NCBI GenBank assembly: GCA_963971405.1
Contig: OZ020490.1
Span: 806,001 to 870,000, forward strand
Direction of reading: 5' to 3'
Length of the DNA stretch: 64,000 nucleotides
From: Psococerastis gibbosa
Lineage: Eukaryota > Arthropoda > Insecta > Psocodea > Psocidae
The notes below the pieces were generated by a model, which worked only from the letters and a program-made list of their open reading frames with translations, was not told the origin of the DNA and searched no databases. This document shows, one piece after another, positions 62,786 through 64,000 of this stretch. Position 1 is the first letter of the stretch, and every line of letters begins with the position of its first letter. A program made the position numbers and the translations under genes.

Positions 62786-63645
62786 ACTTACTTCAACCTA
62801 TAACCTTACGTGTGTAACCCAGAGTTGTCACCACGACACGAAGTTTTGATAACAATAAACTAATAACATTGTTGATGTTCAGGAGGCAATTGACAGCATT
62901 GTTGTGGTTAATTTTGTGGTCTTTCCGTTTATAATAACGGTCGCAGCCGCAAGACACGGGGTGTGTGGGGGGGGGGGAGGGTATTAATTTTCACGTAGAG
63001 GAAGGCGTATATATGGATGCGGGAAGCCCTGCACAATGATGTGCCGTAGCCGGGAGCACGGAGAGGGTTCATTGAGGGTAGCGTCAGGTCTTGAGGTTTC
63101 ACGGCAACGCGATATCTCTTTTCCTGCTTCCACCCCACTTGTTCCACTTGAATAGCTTTAGTTCCTGCTCTAGTTTTATCAATTAACCGACTGTCTAGAA
63201 ATTATAGTTCTCTCCCTGGGTTTTACTTAATCATAATAATAATAAAGTCTTTATTGGCAAAAAAATGTAGATATGGCCTCTCTTACACCAATATTAGTAC
63301 TATGTACTATATGTTCTTGTACTTTCCGTCCCACTTAGGACCCACCATGACTTCTAATAGTAGACATGAGACCGTTGCTCCAGCCAAGGCAATCTCCCGC
63401 ACCTGGTATTACCCCAAGAGAAGTGGAAGGTATTTAATATGACTTTCTTACTTACTTTAGGTACTTTAAATGCTTCAGTTTGAGGCATTACTTGAAGATT
63501 AACGAAAAATAATAAACAGATCCTAATATTCCTGAATGTAGAAGATTAAAGTAGGTAGGGCATTTATTAAGACACGAAAATCTGGTACACAGCATCATTG
63601 TGGGCACAATGGAAGGAGCCAATATAAGAGGGAGGAAGCGACTTC
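62786..63645. other. Unassigned stretch
   Basis: G run near 62969. Short AAT repeats near 63235. No gene. Confidence 0.3.
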
Positions 63646-63647
63646 GG

Positions 63648-63815
63648 TGGCGAGGTGGTAGCGTGCTTGTACTATACTTGTGCGAGTCTCTACACACCTT
63701 GCGATCGGAGTCGTGTCGTAACTTGACAGAAGTACCTATTACGTTACTTAGTGAGGCGATTGAAGAGGTTACTCATTCATTAAATTGTTTGTATGCGATT
63801 ATCCTTTTTTTTAAA
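63648..63815 (+). mobile_element. SINE-B family copy
   Basis: GCGAGGTGGTAGCGTGCTTG, TACTTGTGCGAGTCTCTACA, GCGATCGGAGTCGTGTCGTA, GAGGCGATTGAAGAGGTTAC and TAAATTGTTTGTATGCGATT, followed by T run and A-rich tail. Confidence 0.9.
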
Positions 63816-64000
63816 TAAAATAAAAAATAAAAATAAATTTGCCTTTCATTGTACTTTGAACACACCTCGTTCTACCGATTTCTAATCCAATTCTGTGCCA
63901 ACTAGACCACTCCTAGACAGTTGTAAACATATAAAACCTTGAAAATCCAAATGACTGCCCGCATTTGGAGCGTTCTTTCATAGGCCATCTTTAATACAAA

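Overview
This window looks like nuclear DNA from an invertebrate metazoan; I cannot name the taxon and did not force one. It is AT-rich, has no operons or dense coding, and is packed with decayed transposable elements: non-LTR retrotransposons, tRNA-derived SINEs and many foldback MITEs. Splice-type signals (GTAAGT donors, pyrimidine-AG acceptors) accompany the only plausible host gene. Most open frames in the window are short and fall inside repeats.

Coding content is small. (1) 15.78-19.05 kb holds a non-LTR retrotransposon whose 969-codon endonuclease/reverse-transcriptase frame is unbroken, with its key catalytic residues present. (2) 23.55-25.12 kb holds a candidate two-exon host gene for a small secreted peptide: a textbook signal peptide, a consensus donor, a phase-matched acceptor, an acidic propiece ending in Arg-Arg, and a 69-residue part with no acidic residues and a lysine-rich end. 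This layout is that of a host-defence-type peptide precursor and is the most interesting coding signal here. (3) LINE relics lie at 33.9, 43.8-44.1, 47.6-48.4, 56.0-56.3 and 62.2 kb. The 47.6-48.4 kb copy is RTE-like, with an exact 11-bp target duplication and a damaged YADD box. (4) A short acidic frame at 48.47 kb and unrecognised frames at 37.3-37.6, 50.1-50.4 and 51.2 kb are only possibilities.

Repeats dominate. SINE-A (a tRNA-type promoter with GGTTCGAGTCCC and a TTATTTAT tail) occurs at least ten times. SINE-B and SINE-C (my labels) occur about six or seven times each. Three ~0.85-kb elements at 7.9, 11.7 and 38.8 kb carry subterminal inverted repeats, a GTCY microsatellite and a 3' hairpin, which is the layout of Helentron-associated non-autonomous elements. 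Foldback elements fall into several groups: GGC-N4-5-ATTCCA termini with TTA/TAA flanks (10.1, 20.3, 36.7, 52.9, 60.5 kb); TTAA-flanked elements (5.0, 42.6, 60.9 kb); hAT-like elements with 8-bp target duplications (13.6, 46.0, 50.0 kb) plus a hAT-like one at 58.9 kb; and palindromes made from tRNA-like sequence (22.7, 23.7, 25.3 kb).

Two non-standard signals stand out. One is a repeat carrying a hammerhead-like core whose stem II keeps pairing across diverged copies. The other is a ~4.2-kb inverted-repeat-bounded region (45.47-49.70 kb) saturated with TTACACAA/TTGTGTAA-type motifs, which hosts nested insertions. A 214-bp tandem array sits at 32.4-33.26 kb, and about twenty G or C runs of 8-17 bases are scattered through the otherwise AT-rich sequence. 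All names are by eye; no database search was possible.
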